Part shown: positions 23,122 through 35,778 of the stretch, in pieces
How positions within the stretch are numbered: the first letter of the stretch is position 1
How the letters are laid out: every line of letters begins with the position of its first letter
Origin: Mycothermus thermophilus
Lineage: Eukaryota > Ascomycota > Sordariomycetes > Sordariales > Chaetomiaceae
NCBI GenBank assembly: GCA_011316235.1
Contig: QQBE01000008.1
Location: 62,001-126,000 of the forward strand
DNA: 64,000 bases
Direction of reading: 5' to 3'
Notes under the pieces: generated by a model
Database searches by the model: none
What the model was told of the DNA's origin: nothing
Seen by the model: the letters and a program-made list of their open reading frames with translations, nothing else
Made by a program: the position numbers and the translations under genes

Positions 23122-26100
23122 GCCATGGGAGAAATACCTATCTGTTGAGGATGGGGAGTTGATTTTTTATGTATTTGGGCGTTTGGAGAGTGGGTGGTGA
23201 TGATACCATATGTGAAAGGGAAAGGTTGCTTTTTGAAGAAGGGTAATTGGGAGACCGGCAGTCCTGTTGTCGTGAGGGAGATTGTGATGGGATGCGAGGT
23301 TGGTGTGGGTGTGGAGGTGTACTAATAATCGGTGGGTTATCTGTGGGGTTCTGTCATGTCTGGGTTTCTTTTCATATCTGTTTCCGTCCTTTGATACTCA
23401 AGGTAATTAGTTGGCTTTTCTTTCCTTTTTATTTTGTTTTTCTGTCTCTCTTGTTCGAGTCACAGCAACAAAGAAAGCAAGCCATGGGCGGGCGTTGGCG
23501 TAATGGATGCCGATACCTAGGTCTACTTTATGTATGACAGTCTAATATGAGCACAGAATGATGGGTTTTCGTTGAACGTAATGCTACTCCTGCTCCTACG
23601 ACATGAATTCATATTCCTTTCAGGGTGAGCTCGTGTGACTTTGAGGTGCGGGTTAATTATCCCTGTGACAGCCTTCCGGGCACATGGCCGCTGGGATGTG
23701 TTGGTTATCGACTCGAGACGAGAGGAGGCTGTGCTATGGAAGCGCATTATTACATCTCGTCATGGCAGACATACCCAGCAACCGGGGTGGGTTCGAGAGG
23801 CAGATGTGAAGAAAATGGGACCCGCCTTCCTTCGTCTGAACTCTTGTGTTGGTGTTTGTCTGGCAAAAGCTACTTGTGTTTGAAGCACCTGGGACGAAAC
23901 GTGGCGGTGTCGGGGCATATGAGACTTCTGACGTTGTGGTTCAGGCAAGGTATGGGGTTTCGGCTGGCGGTATGCTCCAGATGGTCTCCATCGACAGGAG
24001 CGGAGCATGAGAGGAGGGAGGTGATGATTGACGTGTGGACTTCGTCTGAACCTGGCTTTCATGCTCTGAAAAGTGATGGAGAGAAAAAGAGGGTCTTATT
24101 CCTGGACTCAGATCGCGTTGACGAAAAAATGGAAGTGGGGTGACGAAGATACTGTTCCTAGAGGCAAATATGTGTCCATTTGGCGGCGGTCAATGTACAT
24201 ACCTACATTACCTCGGTCCTGGCCGTCCATCGTGTCCAGGATCCCGAAATCGAGGGTTCCAAACAGGCCCAAGTGTAGGATATTGACCGGCTTTTCACCA
24301 AGAAGGCTTCTCCTCACCAAGAAGGCCGAACCAGCTCCATCGGAGCATACAGTACGCCGACCTTCACATAGCACTACACAAAACTTGTTGCTGGATTCAA
24401 AATATGCATCTTTACTCATAAGAAGAGGCCACGCCCTTCGTCGCCAGCTCCCACGGATCATGGCATAGACTGGACTTACTTGTGCTAGCACAGCAAATTG
24501 CCAGATTGCCTAGGTATGAATGAGCGTCCCCTTTCACCATCCCGACACCGGGGGCGACCCACAGCAGAGGCCGAAGATCGCCGCCGCCGTCCACGAGGTG
24601 CCGTCCGTCCGGGGCCGTGCCGGTGAATGCCGGCCTACCCTAGGGGTTCCACCGTTCCCCAGACTCTCCGCTAGGTCAATATCGTTAGTGGGTTGCGGGG
24701 GGGGAGACGAATTGGCGGTTCAGATGAAATCTCCGGGATTTGTTTTGATAATGCGGGGAGGGGGGAAACGGTGAGATTAGGACTGGAGAGAGAGGACATG
24801 GAGGGGCTGGATTGACTGGGACAAGCTGAGCTTGCCGCGTGTAAGTGGATTCTTTGCTGGGAAACAATGGAAAATTGTCGAACTGTTTGGCTGTCATGAC
24901 TCAGGTTTTCCTGGTTAGGTTGATGTTGGCTTGTCGCCTCCAACAGCCCTAGCTGCGAGATTAGAGAGGGTGGATTGGCGCGCAGAATCCCACGACGGCT
25001 GGATGGTTTCAATCAATCCCGTGTAATACAACAGACAGGCAAATTCAGTTGGTTGACGTCCGTTGATCCGAACCGCTTGAGGTGGCCAGGGTTTTTCTTT
25101 TCTGACATGTCTTCGTCAGACGAAGGCACATTGAAGGAACGCCGTGTCGAAGGGCCGACGATCCAGGACAGAGGAGAGAACTCTATGGACAGACAGTAAG
25201 CATGCACCATACGTACACTCGCCCATCTCATCTGCAGATAGATGCAGTAGCCTGAGACCTCGTCCCTCAGGGCAGTCACATGTGCGGCCCTCGACAACCC
25301 CCCGCAATGTTCAGCTACTGAGTGCCCCTAGGCAATCCGGGCTGGGCCTCTGCTAGCATCAAGTACTACTAAGTATGCTTCGGAGCCTGGAATGGACAGC
25401 CCCACGGATCCGGTTGGCCGGGAGGACTCAGAGCAACGCTGGATAGAGAAGACGCAGAGCGCTAGTGCAGAGATCCCGTCTTGCGTACCGCAAGGCGCAG
25501 GTGGTGCAGGGACGGGAGCCTTGGCCGGGGCAGATGCCGGGCGGGATAGCTGCAAGGTTGACCTGGGCTGGCTTTCACATGCTTTCCGGGACTCTGGGAT
25601 TTGCTTTAACTAGAGATGTTTCGGGGTGGTTCAGCTTGGAGGGCTGATATTCCTTCACTGGAGTGTCGGAGATTGGGCGGGAGCAGAGAAACTTGACAAA
25701 GCACTTGAATGGCAGAAGATTTACTGGACAGGTCTCCAGCTCAGCGCCTAACAAAGCAAACATGCTGGAGAGAATGGAGTCGGCGATGGAGTCTGTTTCT
25801 TTTGCATCTGATAGAGGGAATGACGAGAGAGTTCGGGCGAAAAAGAGAGTGACGAAAGACAGCGATAAACCTGGGAACCCCACCTTCTTTGCCGAGAACG
25901 TCAAAAATCCAGCGCAACGTCGTCCACTGCGGGGTGGAAGGCGAAGGATTTGATTGGCCAGGGACGGCACATCCTCTCGCCCGAGAGACCAGTTCCATCG
26001 GTTTCCTGCAAGGAGTTTAACCTCGAGGCCAAGTTGGGGTAGGCAGGGTAGGCACGGGGAAATGTGACTGTGGGGTGCCACAACGTCATTTCTCGCTTCG

Positions 26101-27406
26101 CCGTCTCTTCCAGCTTCGTCGATGGTCGGTGGTCGGGCTGCCTTTCTCAGCATCTGACAAGAGTCGCGAAGAACACAGTAAGGTAGTGGAGGTAAGGTAC
26201 GTACCCCTGACATACCCTGCTGATACCACTCCAACGCGGCAACTCGTACGGACAAGATCGACCTTAGCCGCCACCAGCACCAGGCAGATGACCGTTTGAC
26301 TCTTTTATCCCAGGCTCCTTGTTGGGTGGCTTTGTGACTTGTTGGTCGACGCCTGTTGCTAACACACACCAAATAGAGGGGTCGCATGAATTGTGTACAC
26401 TTGGACGGGCTTCCCTACCTTCGAAATAGACAGACCACGAGATCACTTTCATCATTTTCACTCATACATCTTGGTGTCATCCTCGACGGCCGGCCATTCA
26501 GCCTCTTGCCGCCTTCTTGTCCTGCCTAGTTCTTGTCCTGCCTAGTCCTCACCCGGCTTAGACTCACCAGCGACGCTCTCATACTCACCTCATTCCCTCC
26601 CTATCTGTCTACCAGAGGTACCTACCTCTATCTACTACCTACCTTGGGTACCTCATCCTCTTCGCCACGTGCAGCAGCGGCAGTCGCCTCGGAGCCCGGC
26701 CCCCGGACGTTGCATCTTTCTTTGCCATCGCCCTCAACGGGGATATTTTGATGAGAATGCCCGGCAGTTTGCCAGAGAATCCCATCCAGATTGCGCTCTC
26801 GGGCTTGCGGAGGACCTGCGCTTGATCCACTGCGACAACCCGTGTCTAGTCCCGTCCACTCGGTGCGTACCCTATGCTCTCTTGTCTTGCTTTCTTCCCC
26901 GTATCATTCCCTCCTTGCCTCCACCCCCTGTTCATCCTGTCGCATGTCCCGAAAGTCCACATGCACCGAGCAGCCCACCGCGGCTCGCCGCACTCCCGCA
27001 TGCCATCCTCCCCGGCCTAATCTTCCATTTTCGTCCTCGAGTCTGGGGGAGGGAGGAAGGGGGTCCACCTGCCCGTGTGTTGCCTCCGTCCTACCCGTCA
27101 TCGTCATCCTGGATCCCCGCGAGAGCGAGGTCGCCGCTAAGTTATATACCCGAGGTGTTCCTCGTCCAGGCCGGCTATCCCGGTGTTGTCACCCGCCTCA
27201 TCCGCCGCTTGCTCTTTCATACTTCATAGACCTCCCTTCCCCTTGATCTTGTTGAGCATTCCCAGTGGGATGCCGTCTTACTGCCTTCAGGACTGTCATT
27301 ACTTCTACCGCACTGCTCTGCGCGGCTTGAACATCAGCACTCGTGTCTCTCCTATCTACGCCTGACGGGCCATATCTTCGGCCAGGAGCCACACAGCTGA
27401 CCAGAC

Positions 27407-30400
27407 ATGCCTTCTCAAGTCCGCATCTTCACCTCACCGAGGGCCTTGGGTGAGACTCTGTCTGAATCAGACCTCAAGCCCTCAGCGGCCACTCCTCGCA
27501 CCGTCCCTGAATTTCTCCCTGAGCTTCCAAAGCCAACCGTCGGCGACGGTCTCAAGGCGCATCACTACGTTATGGAAGCTTCCCACGAGGAGAAGAAGCC
27601 CAAAAAGGGCGGCGTCACCTATGCCCACCAAGACGAGCTGCCCAAGCTCCCCATCCCGGACCTCGAGCAGACGTGCCAAAAGTACCTGGCCGCTCTCAAG
27701 CCGCTCCAGACACCTCGGGAACACGCCGAGACGCGTCACGCTGTCCAGGAGTTCTTGAAGCATGAAGGCCCCGAGCTCAATGAGAAGCTCAAGAAGTATG
27801 CCGAAGGCAGGACCAGTTACATCGAGCAGTTCTGTAAGTTCAGTCCGCATGCCATCCTTCAATGCCGGCCGCAGACTAATCTTGACTCCAGGGTATGATT
27901 CATACCTCAACTTCGACAACCCGGTGGTGCTCAACCTGAACCCTTTCTTCCTGCTTGAAGATGACCCCACGCCCGCCCGTAACAATCAAGTGACGCGGGC
28001 CGCCTCGCTGATCGTGTCGGCCCTAGAGTTCGTCCGGGCCGTCCGCAAGGAGGAGCTTCCCCCTGACACAGTCAAGGGCACACCGCTATGCATGCACCAG
28101 TACTCACGGCTGTTCGGTACGGCGCGTGTTCCCACCGACGCCGGCTGTCAGATCGAGCAGGACCCTGAGTCCAAGCACATCATCGTCATGTGCCACGGCC
28201 AGTTCTACTGGTTTGACGTCCTCGATGACAACTCGGATCTGATCATGACGGAGCGTGACATCGCCATCAACCTGCAGACCATCATTGACGATGCTTCTCA
28301 AACCCCGATCCAAGAGGCCGCCAAGAGCGCCCTCGGCGTCTTGAGCACCGAGAACCGCAAGGTCTGGTCCGGTCTGCGCGATGTTCTCACTCGCGAGCCT
28401 GGCTCCAACAACGCCGACTGCCTGAGCATTGTCGACACGGCTTTGTTCGTCGTGTGCCTCGACTACACCGAGCCCACCACCGCCGCGGCGCTCTGCCAGA
28501 ACATGCTGTGCGGTACGAGCGAGATCGAGAAGGGTGTCCAAATCGGCACCTGCACCAACCGTTGGTACGACAAGCTGCAGATCATTGTCTGCAAGAACGG
28601 CAGCGCCGGCATCAACTTTGAGCACACGGGCGTCGACGGCCATACCGTCCTTCGCTTCGCCAGCGACGTCTACACCGACACCATCCTGCGGTTTGCCAGG
28701 ACCATCAACGGCAAGGCGCCCACTCTCTGGGCGTCCACCAGCCCGGACCCGTCGAAGCGCGACCCCGAGAGCTTCGGCGACGTCCACACCACCCCTCACA
28801 AGCTCGAGTGGGATATGACCCCGGAGCTGCGGATCGCCGTTCGCTTCGCCGAAACTCGTCTGGCAGACCTGATCGAGCAGAACGAGTTCCAGTGCCTGGA
28901 CTTTGCCGCCTATGGCAAGAACTTCATCACCTCGGCCGGCTTTTCGCCCGATGCCTTTGTCCAGATGGCCTTCCAAGCCGCCTATTACGGCCTGTATGGC
29001 CGGGTGGAGTGCACCTATGAGCCGGCCATGACCAAGATGTTCCTGCACGGCCGCACCGAGGCCATCCGCACCGTGTCGGAGGAGTCGGTCGACTTCGTCC
29101 AGACCTTCTGGGCCGACAACCCGCCCGAGAAGAAGGTCGAAGCCCTCCGCAAGGCCTGCCAGCGGCACGTCGCCACGACGCGCGACTGCGCCAAGGCCCA
29201 GGGCTGCGATCGCCACCTGTACGCCCTCTTCTGCCTGTGGCAGCGCTGCGTCGACGAAGAAACCTACGGCGCCAACAGCAGCAACGGCTATGCCAGCTCC
29301 GACGCCGCCTCGGACCGCGGCTCCCTCATCGGCACCAGCCCGCCAGGCGAACCCGCCTATCTTTTGGACGGCAGCAATAACAGCACCGCTTCCTCCCCGA
29401 CCCGCTTTACGACCAACCAAACCACCACGACCGCCGTCTCTCCCTCCCGCAGCCGGCACAACTCGGTGCAATCGTCCTCGTCGCGCTCCTCGTCGCGAAA
29501 CGGCGCCAACAACTGCGGCGGAAGCAGCGGCGGCGCGGGAGCCTCCCACCCTTTGCCGCTCATCTTCGCCGACGCCGGCTGGGACAAGCTCAACACGACC
29601 ATCCTCTCCACGTCCAACTGCGGCAACCCGTCGCTGCGGCATTTCGGGTTCGGCCCCGTGTCGGGCGACGGGTTCGGCATCGGATACATCATCAAGGACG
29701 AGCAGATCAGCATCTGCGTGTCGTCGCGGCACCGGCAGACGCGCCGCTTCGTCGACGCGCTCGAGTCGTATCTGTTGGAAATCCGGAGGATCATTCGGGT
29801 CGTGGCGGCCGAGAAGGGGCAGGCGGCCGGGCTGGGGAGGTTGGCGATGCGCGGGAGCAGGGCGAGGGAGGCCGAGGGGTTGAAGGAGGCGGCGAGAGTC
29901 AATGGGGGGGAGGGCGGCAAGGCGGGGTTGGTGAATGGCGTGGTCAATGGGAAGGGTCAGCAGGCGCCGTCTTGTTCGTCTTCTTCGTCGAGACCGAAGT
30001 TGAGGGGACGGTTGATCACGGGGGCGTCAGACCTTGGTGCTGGTGCTGGCGGGCTGCGCAGAGGCGGGTCAGATCTGGGCGGCGGGGCGCATAGCATTTC
30101 GTCGCCGACCGAGGAGAGTCTGGGGTTGAGTGATGATGAGCTTGGCGGGTGTAAGTTTTCCCTCTTCTTCTCCATCTTTTGCTACTATTCGTTAAGCTGG
30201 GATAAACGGATGACTGACTCGATGGTACAGACGGTTTCTTCGACGCAGGCATGCTCCTCCAAGCCCTCAAGGGCCGCAACCACGGACATCGCGGCGAAGA
30301 TGCACACCATCATCACGGCCACCACCACCATCATCATGACGGGGCGGCGGCGGCGGCGGTGCAGGCGAGGAGAAGGGATATTGGACGCAAGTTGAGGTTG

Positions 30401-30412
30401 GTGGATTATTGA
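27407..30412 (+). CDS. facC: Cytosolic carnitine acetyltransferase (FacC/Yat2 type)
   Basis: Exons 27407-27833, 27892-30150 and 30231-30412 join in frame to 955 residues. The enzyme transfers acetyl between CoA and carnitine so that acetate- and fatty-acid-derived acetyl units can enter mitochondria. The choline/carnitine acyltransferase fold is clear: PKLPIPDLEQTCQKYLAALKPL near the N-terminus, YDSYLNFDNPVVLNLNPFF after intron 1, the catalytic-His motif NFEHTGVDGHT (H387), and STSNCGNPSLRHFGFGPVSGDGFGIGYII near 713. There is no presequence and no C-terminal AKL-type signal (it ends LRLVDY), which fits the cytosolic FacC/Yat2 group. A Ser/Asn-rich insert lies at about 620-695, and a 170-residue disordered tail follows the core. 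Exon 3 encodes a His cluster (HHHHGHHHHHH) just before the end. FacC is needed for growth on acetate in Aspergillus nidulans; that role is carried over by homology. Confidence 0.92.
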
Positions 30413-30910
30413 TTTTTGGCTGTTGGTCGGTGTTAAGTACCTACGTGGTATTTTTTGTGTTGCGTGGTGTTGTTGAATGTTGGAAGCGGCGGCGATGTGC
30501 TTTGGATTTTTTGTGGATTTTTGGATTTTTGGTGGGTGGTTGGTTGGTTGGTTCCTCTTTGCTGGGGGGATATGTTGTTGAGTAGGCATCTAGCGTAGCG
30601 AGTGGTTTATTTTAAAGCATATATGTTGTATCTTGATACTTGATCATCTGTCTAAGGACATTTGCTGGACGTACCTGGCATCTTGGGGTGTGGTTTATCT
30701 AAATGTCATGGATGGATGGATGGATGGGGATGGGGTTTGGAATTGCTCAGTCAAAGCAAAGTTCCACCTAATCCTCCTGTTTGTATTGTTGAAAAGGCGG
30801 TGGTTGTTGTTGTTGTTGCAGAGTACCTCGAGATGGAAGCTAGTCCACCCAAGGCTTGCTTCTATGGAGGAGTAGGTACCTGGCAGTTGATGGGAATAGA
30901 GAATGTACAT

Positions 30911-30927
30911 ACCTACCTGAGGTAGGT
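30911..30927. repeat. TACCT-family inverted repeat 3
   Basis: ACCTACCT-G-AGGTAGGT, exactly the reverse complement of the dyad at 10901-10917. It is followed by ACC in both copies. Confidence 0.7.
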
Positions 30928-31270
30928 ACCTTATCTATGTGGTGTAGGCAGATTGCAGGGTACACGCATCACAAGTAAAAGGGTGGTACCAGGTTATCGT
31001 TGAGGGTTATGGTCTGTGGCTTGAGTCAGTTGGCGAACTGTCTTCTCTACCTCTTATTATATGGTATTGGAGGTGTGTATATGGACTTTTTGGGCTGGCC
31101 CGTGTGTCTTAATGACTGCTGAAGTTTCCATACGCGCTTGCTTGATTCAAATGCCTCTTTGCAGTGTTGTTTTGTTTGTATGATGGGTAAACAAGTTGTC
31201 TGCTTGGTAAGTATTAACAAAAGCCGATCAGTCCAACCTCCCGGAACTTCTTGCTTGCATCTCACATGTG

Positions 31271-31315
<45 letters not shown>
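31271..31315. repeat. (TGA)15 microsatellite
   Basis: Fifteen uninterrupted TGA/GAT triplets (45 nt) in non-coding DNA. Confidence 0.95.
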
Positions 31316-32346
31316 CAAGGTTGAGAATGATGATGAGGTAGGTGGTCGTGACACTGACAAGGAGTGTCAGGTAGTTATCAATGCCATTGATTGCTTCAGC
31401 CTGCAAGGTCAGGCGATACATCAGGTACACAGCAAGAACTAAGCCTCCCAAAATGGCTAACTTACATTCAAGAACCGTCCCAAAAGACCAAGCAAGCAGC
31501 AGCATGTAAGATACCCGGCGCGTCATCGTCAGGAAAGGGGGAACAGAAGTTGCGTGCAGGTCTCTATATAGGTATCTCAACTGACTCCGTATCCACGAAT
31601 CACCCTCAAGAACCACACATGTTCAACAATGGGCGTACAGTCTCCCCTCCTTCCATATCACACTAGAATCGCATATATCAACAATGAGCGTGTAATTTAT
31701 TCCTCCCCTATCCCACTACTGCAGCATTACCAAGTTCAAACCAAGCAAGCAAGCAAGCAAGCAGAGATGCCTCCCATCCTGTCATCCTCCATCCATCTCT
31801 CGTCGTCGTCTCGCATCAGTCATCTCCCTGAGCCTGACATCCATACCTACATCAATCCATCCATCCAATCATTCCCTACGAACTACCCTTCATTCACAAC
31901 ACACAAGCAACCTACCCAACATTGGTAGATCCAACAAATCACCATCACACCCTCCAACAACCCCAACTAACCAACCAACCAGGGAGCGGAGCCCAAACCC
32001 CTCCCATGACATGACTAAGAATCAAAAGAATATATATATTGAAAGAAATGAAAAGTCTTTACGCCGCCCTTCCATGATCATGCAATCATATGTGTGTATA
32101 TCTCCTTTTGTGTTTTGGTATAAGGGGGTGTTTTGTTGTGATGTGTTTCTTGCATGTGAATGTGTGAAACTGTGTGTGCGTGACGGGCTAAAAGTTTCCA
32201 AAAAAAAGAAAAAAAAAAGTCTCCAGAATCAAAAGAATCCAGAAAAGGCTCGATCGCTCGAGCATGATCCAAAGAAAAGTAACCAAGCCCAAGAAAAATA
32301 ACCCAAAAACCAAAAAAAGTCATGGTGATTTTGTGGGTCGGCTCAA

Positions 32347-34491
32347 CTATGGCAGTTCAGCCGGAGCTCCTGAATTTGACGTTTGTTGTGATTGCGCCTG
32401 AGAGGTCTGTTGTTGCTGTTGCTGTTGCTGCTGTTGCTGAGCTTGCTGCAACTGCTCCCTCGCCTGCTGGAAGAGCTGCTTTCCCTCGGGCTTGGGCGAC
32501 GTCACGTTGCGCGGGGGCGAGCTCGTCGTCGCGGCAGCGGCGGCAGTGGCAGCAGCGATGGCGGCTTGTGTGCTGGCGTTGTCATCACCAGCAGCGGCGG
32601 CGGCAGCAGCATTGTTGCTGCTGTTGTCATTACCATTGCTCTCCCCGGACAAGCTCGACACAGTCGGAGCGGCCGCTGACGGCGACTGCGAACCGCCGCC
32701 GGTACCCGGGCGGTACGGCCTGTAGCCCATACCCGGCTGCAGGATCAGCGGAACGCCACTGCTATCGGTACCGGAAGCCGACTCGCCAGGAATCGGGCCC
32801 AGCGCCGAAGCGGGAGTGACCGGGGTGGTGCCGTTGTACGTGGACACGGGGGTCGAGTTGTCGCGGCGGTCGGGGACGTCGCCGGGGGCGTTCCAGCCAT
32901 CATTCTGAGCCTGGTAGTACGACGGTTGCTGCACGGGGACCGGGGCACGGGGTTGGTGGTAGTGCGGCTGCTGGTACGGTTGCTGGTAGGGCTGCTGATA
33001 TGGCTGTTGGTATGGCTGCTGGTACTGCTGCTGCGGCGGGTATTGCGGGGTGCCGACGGGGGTCGGGTCGGGGTATGGGTTCTGGTTATAGCCGCCCATA
33101 GGGTAGCCGGCGTTCGGGTAAGAACCAGTGTGCTGATGGCCGTAGGACGGTTGCTGGTTGTGGTAGGGGCGCATTCCGGCCGCAGCGGCGGCGCCAACGG
33201 CAGCACCAGCGGCAGCGCCAACTCCGGCGGCGGCAGGGGCGGAGTACACGTCGTTGGAAGAGACCTCAAACTCAGCGGTCGCTGGGTAGTCGGTGCCCCG
33301 GTAGCCCGACGGGTTGGAAGCGGGAGTGGTCTGAGGGTAGGTCGGGGCGGCAGGCTGGGACATGGGCTGCAGGGTCTTGTAAGGTCCGTCAGGCGAGTAG
33401 TCGTCATCGTCGTTCTTCTTGGACCTCCGGCTCATCATGACAATGCCGAGGCCGATGAGAGCGACGGCGGCGATGCCGCCAACGACACCGCCAACAATGG
33501 CGCCGGTGGGGGTCGATGACTTGTTTTCCTCGGGCTCGCTCGTCTCGGCAGCGGAAGTGGCACCCGTGGTCGCCGAACTGGTGGTGGTGGGACCTCCCCT
33601 CTCGCCATCGGAAGTGGCGGAAGTGGCCGAGGTGGACTCGGTTTCGGAAGAGGTGGACGACTCGGTGGTGGACGACTCAGTTGACTCGGTGGACGAGGAT
33701 TCGGTGCTGGACGAGGAAGACGAAGACCGGGTCCTAGAACTCGACGAGGACGAAGACGAGGTGGTGGTTGTCTGAGAGGACGAGGTAGCGGTGGTCCTCC
33801 TGGAGCTGGTGGTTGGGGTCGGGGTGATGGTGGACATCTCCCTGTCGGAATCAGCAGTGTTGGTGGTAGCAGCCCTGAAGATTCCGGTGGCCTTCTTGGC
33901 GCCGCATTGGAAATCCATCACGCCACCAGCGATGGAGATGGTGTGGCAGTGTGGCTCAATCAGACCGGTGCTGGGGAAGATTAGCAGCTGCCGGCGATAG
34001 CATAGGTAAAGGAATCCAAGAAGCATACCATTTCAGGATGGAGGGATCCTTCTCGCAGTCCGGGCCGCAGTCATCGCGTTCGGACCTCGCGATGCATCCA
34101 ACGGGCTTGGGAGTGCAGCTCTTGCCCTGGCAGCAGGCGGCAAGGCCGTCGATGAAGGCGCATTGGCCGGCATCGCAAGTCACGGCGGATTCTGGTGCGC
34201 TCTGTTAGTTGCGGGTGTGAGGACACAGCAGGAGGACGGGGTGTTCGTACTTGGGCTGGCACTGATGAAGCCGCATGTGTTGTCGGGAGCCAGCAGGTAG
34301 GTTTCTGGGAGAGCGACCTGGCGGCGGAACAGGTTGCCGTTGGGGTCGGGGCCGGGAGTCGGCAGAGGAACCCATTCAAAGTCTAACCTGGGGAGAGCGA
34401 CGGGATCTGTGGGCTGCGGGCCGGGGAAGGCCAGAGCATGGACTTGGGCGATGCCGGCGAGCATCAAGAAACAAATGCTTGTGGAGGCCAT
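32347..34491 (-). CDS. Mid2-like single-pass cell-surface protein
   Basis: Exons 34491-34251, 34191-34029 and 33970-32347 join in frame to 675 residues. Visible order: signal peptide (residues 1-19, cut near VHA/LAF); a cysteine-rich ectodomain (NTCGF, TCDAGQC, AACCQGKSC, GCIA, DDCGPDC, CTGLIEPHCHT); a long Ser/Thr stretch likely O-mannosylated; one membrane helix near 290-314 (GAIVGGVVGGIAAVALIGLG) followed by a basic SRRSKK stop; and a cytoplasmic tail with YQQPYQQP-type repeats, poly-Ala and poly-Gln. This architecture matches fungal Mid2/Wsc-type sensors that report cell-wall stress to Rho1/PKC. The Cys pattern is not a WSC domain I can name, so the sensor role is inference from architecture. 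Other possibilities are a plain cell-wall mannoprotein or an adhesion protein. Confidence 0.8.
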
Positions 34492-35778
34492 TTTGTGTTG
34501 TGTTTGTGACTGACGGTCGGATTTGTTGAATACTGAATGAATGAATGAATGACTTGCACAACTCGGTCGTTAAGGAGTGACAATTATGATTGACTCATCA
34601 AAAAGGAACGGACGGACGAGAGTGTATGGAGATGAGGGTCCTGCACAACTAACTCACTCGAAGTCGTTGTGCCGTGGAGACCTTCACACTCGCTCTCAGT
34701 CCTGGAGAGTTGTGTCGTCGATGGTGTGTCGAAGGTGTCGAAGGTGTCGAAGAGGAAGTCGATGGGCCCAAGGGGAGCGAAAAGAAAGAAGCGAGGGCAC
34801 TGGCGCGGTTGGCCCCGGGCCGTGTTATGATTTTTATTACGCTTGTCGGATTGGCCTTGTGCATGGCGCCATGTCGTCCGTTGGCTTTTCCGCGCGGTTT
34901 CTCGGCTGCCCTGGTGCAGGTGCCTGGAAATTGCATGGTAGGCGCCCAGCGGGTCGCCCAGCAAAGCCCAGCAAAGCCCAGCAAGCTCCGGCACACACGG
35001 CACAAGGGCGCCAAGGCCAGAGAACAAGGCTGTGGGGCTCAGCCGGTTGCATCCATCGACTCCCAGTGGAGGAAAAGATGGAGAGACCGGGGCTTGACAC
35101 AGTGGCTGCAGAAAAGGGCGACTCCCGCCAAGCCTGTTTTGGTTTAAGACGGGCCCGCCGGCCAGGGGTAAGTGCTAAGATGGTCCAGGAACAGGAAACT
35201 CAACAGGGGTTGGCTGCAGGGGGTCATCTCGCCCTGTCACAGAGAGAAAAGAGGCCTCACTTCTCTTCCATGTTTGAAGGACGGGACGGAATGGCAAGGC
35301 GCAGCTTGCTTACTGTGGGTTTGTCCGTTGCCTTTCTTTTCCTTTTTTTCCGACTTTGAGGTGCCCTGATCTTCATGTCTGTGTTGTTGCAGTGTTGTGC
35401 AGTGTTTGTGATGGGCGCCGATCCCAACAGAAAACAGAACAAGAAAAAAGGGAGGATCAGCACCTTGAACCAAACACAGCTCTCGCCGACTTTTTTCTTG
35501 CAGGTTTCTTGCATTAACGTTGCTCATTGTCCAATCTTTTTTCCCTGTCCGGGATCTTCCTGAACCGGGCCCCACTCTCCACCTTCTGAGCTCCACAGTG
35601 CCGTAAGCGATCTTGGCTTTCCTGCACTGCAGCTCAAGCTCAAGCTCAACCTTGGCAACTCAACGCCCAAACTCTCAGCATCGGGAACTGGAGGTTACAC
35701 GACGGAGTATCTGATGTCGGAGCTGTCTGGGGGCGGCACAAACACCAGAAACAACAAATCATCAGACAAACATGACCC
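34492..35778. other. Divergent spacer, Mid2-like gene / RAD57
   Basis: This 1.3 kb region lies between two divergent start codons. It contains (TGAA)n near 34530-34550, a 9-bp tandem repeat at 34726-34752 and a short CCCAGCAAAG repeat near 34957-34983. A plus-strand frame is open from ATG 34586 to 35359 (257 codons). It is compositionally odd (RRCRRCRRG from the tandem repeat) and is not called as a gene. Confidence 0.55.
34726..34752. repeat. Tandem repeat, GTGTCGAAG x3
   Basis: Three exact adjacent 9-bp units upstream of RAD57. Confidence 0.9.

Larger units (their letters stand above)
22738..27406. other. Gene-poor region upstream of facC
   Basis: This 4.7 kb region holds a (CACGC)5 tract (22945-22970), a (GA)n tract (23099-23121), a 15-bp dyad CTTCGTC-A-GACGAAG (25111-25125) and a TTATATA box (27142-27148) about 260 bp before the facC start. 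The longest frame is 25575-26387 on minus (270 codons, ATG start). It has no domain I recognise and is discussed as a finding. The last 900 bp are pyrimidine-rich and probably promoter plus 5' UTR of facC. Confidence 0.55.
30413..32346. other. Convergent 3' spacer after facC
   Basis: This 1.9 kb region lies between two convergent genes. It holds a TACCT dyad (30911-30927), a (TGA)15 tract (31271-31315), a (CAAG)n run near 31743-31763 and A-rich stretches near 32195-32320. An open frame through the TGA tract would encode poly-Asp, which is a product of the microsatellite. No gene was called. Confidence 0.65.

Noticed and set aside
28104..29732. 542-codon open frame antisense to facC
   Set aside because: It lies wholly inside the facC coding exon on the opposite strand, in a GC-rich third-position shadow. 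Its Ala/Gly/Val-rich composition is typical of such shadows and it has no domain or splice signal.
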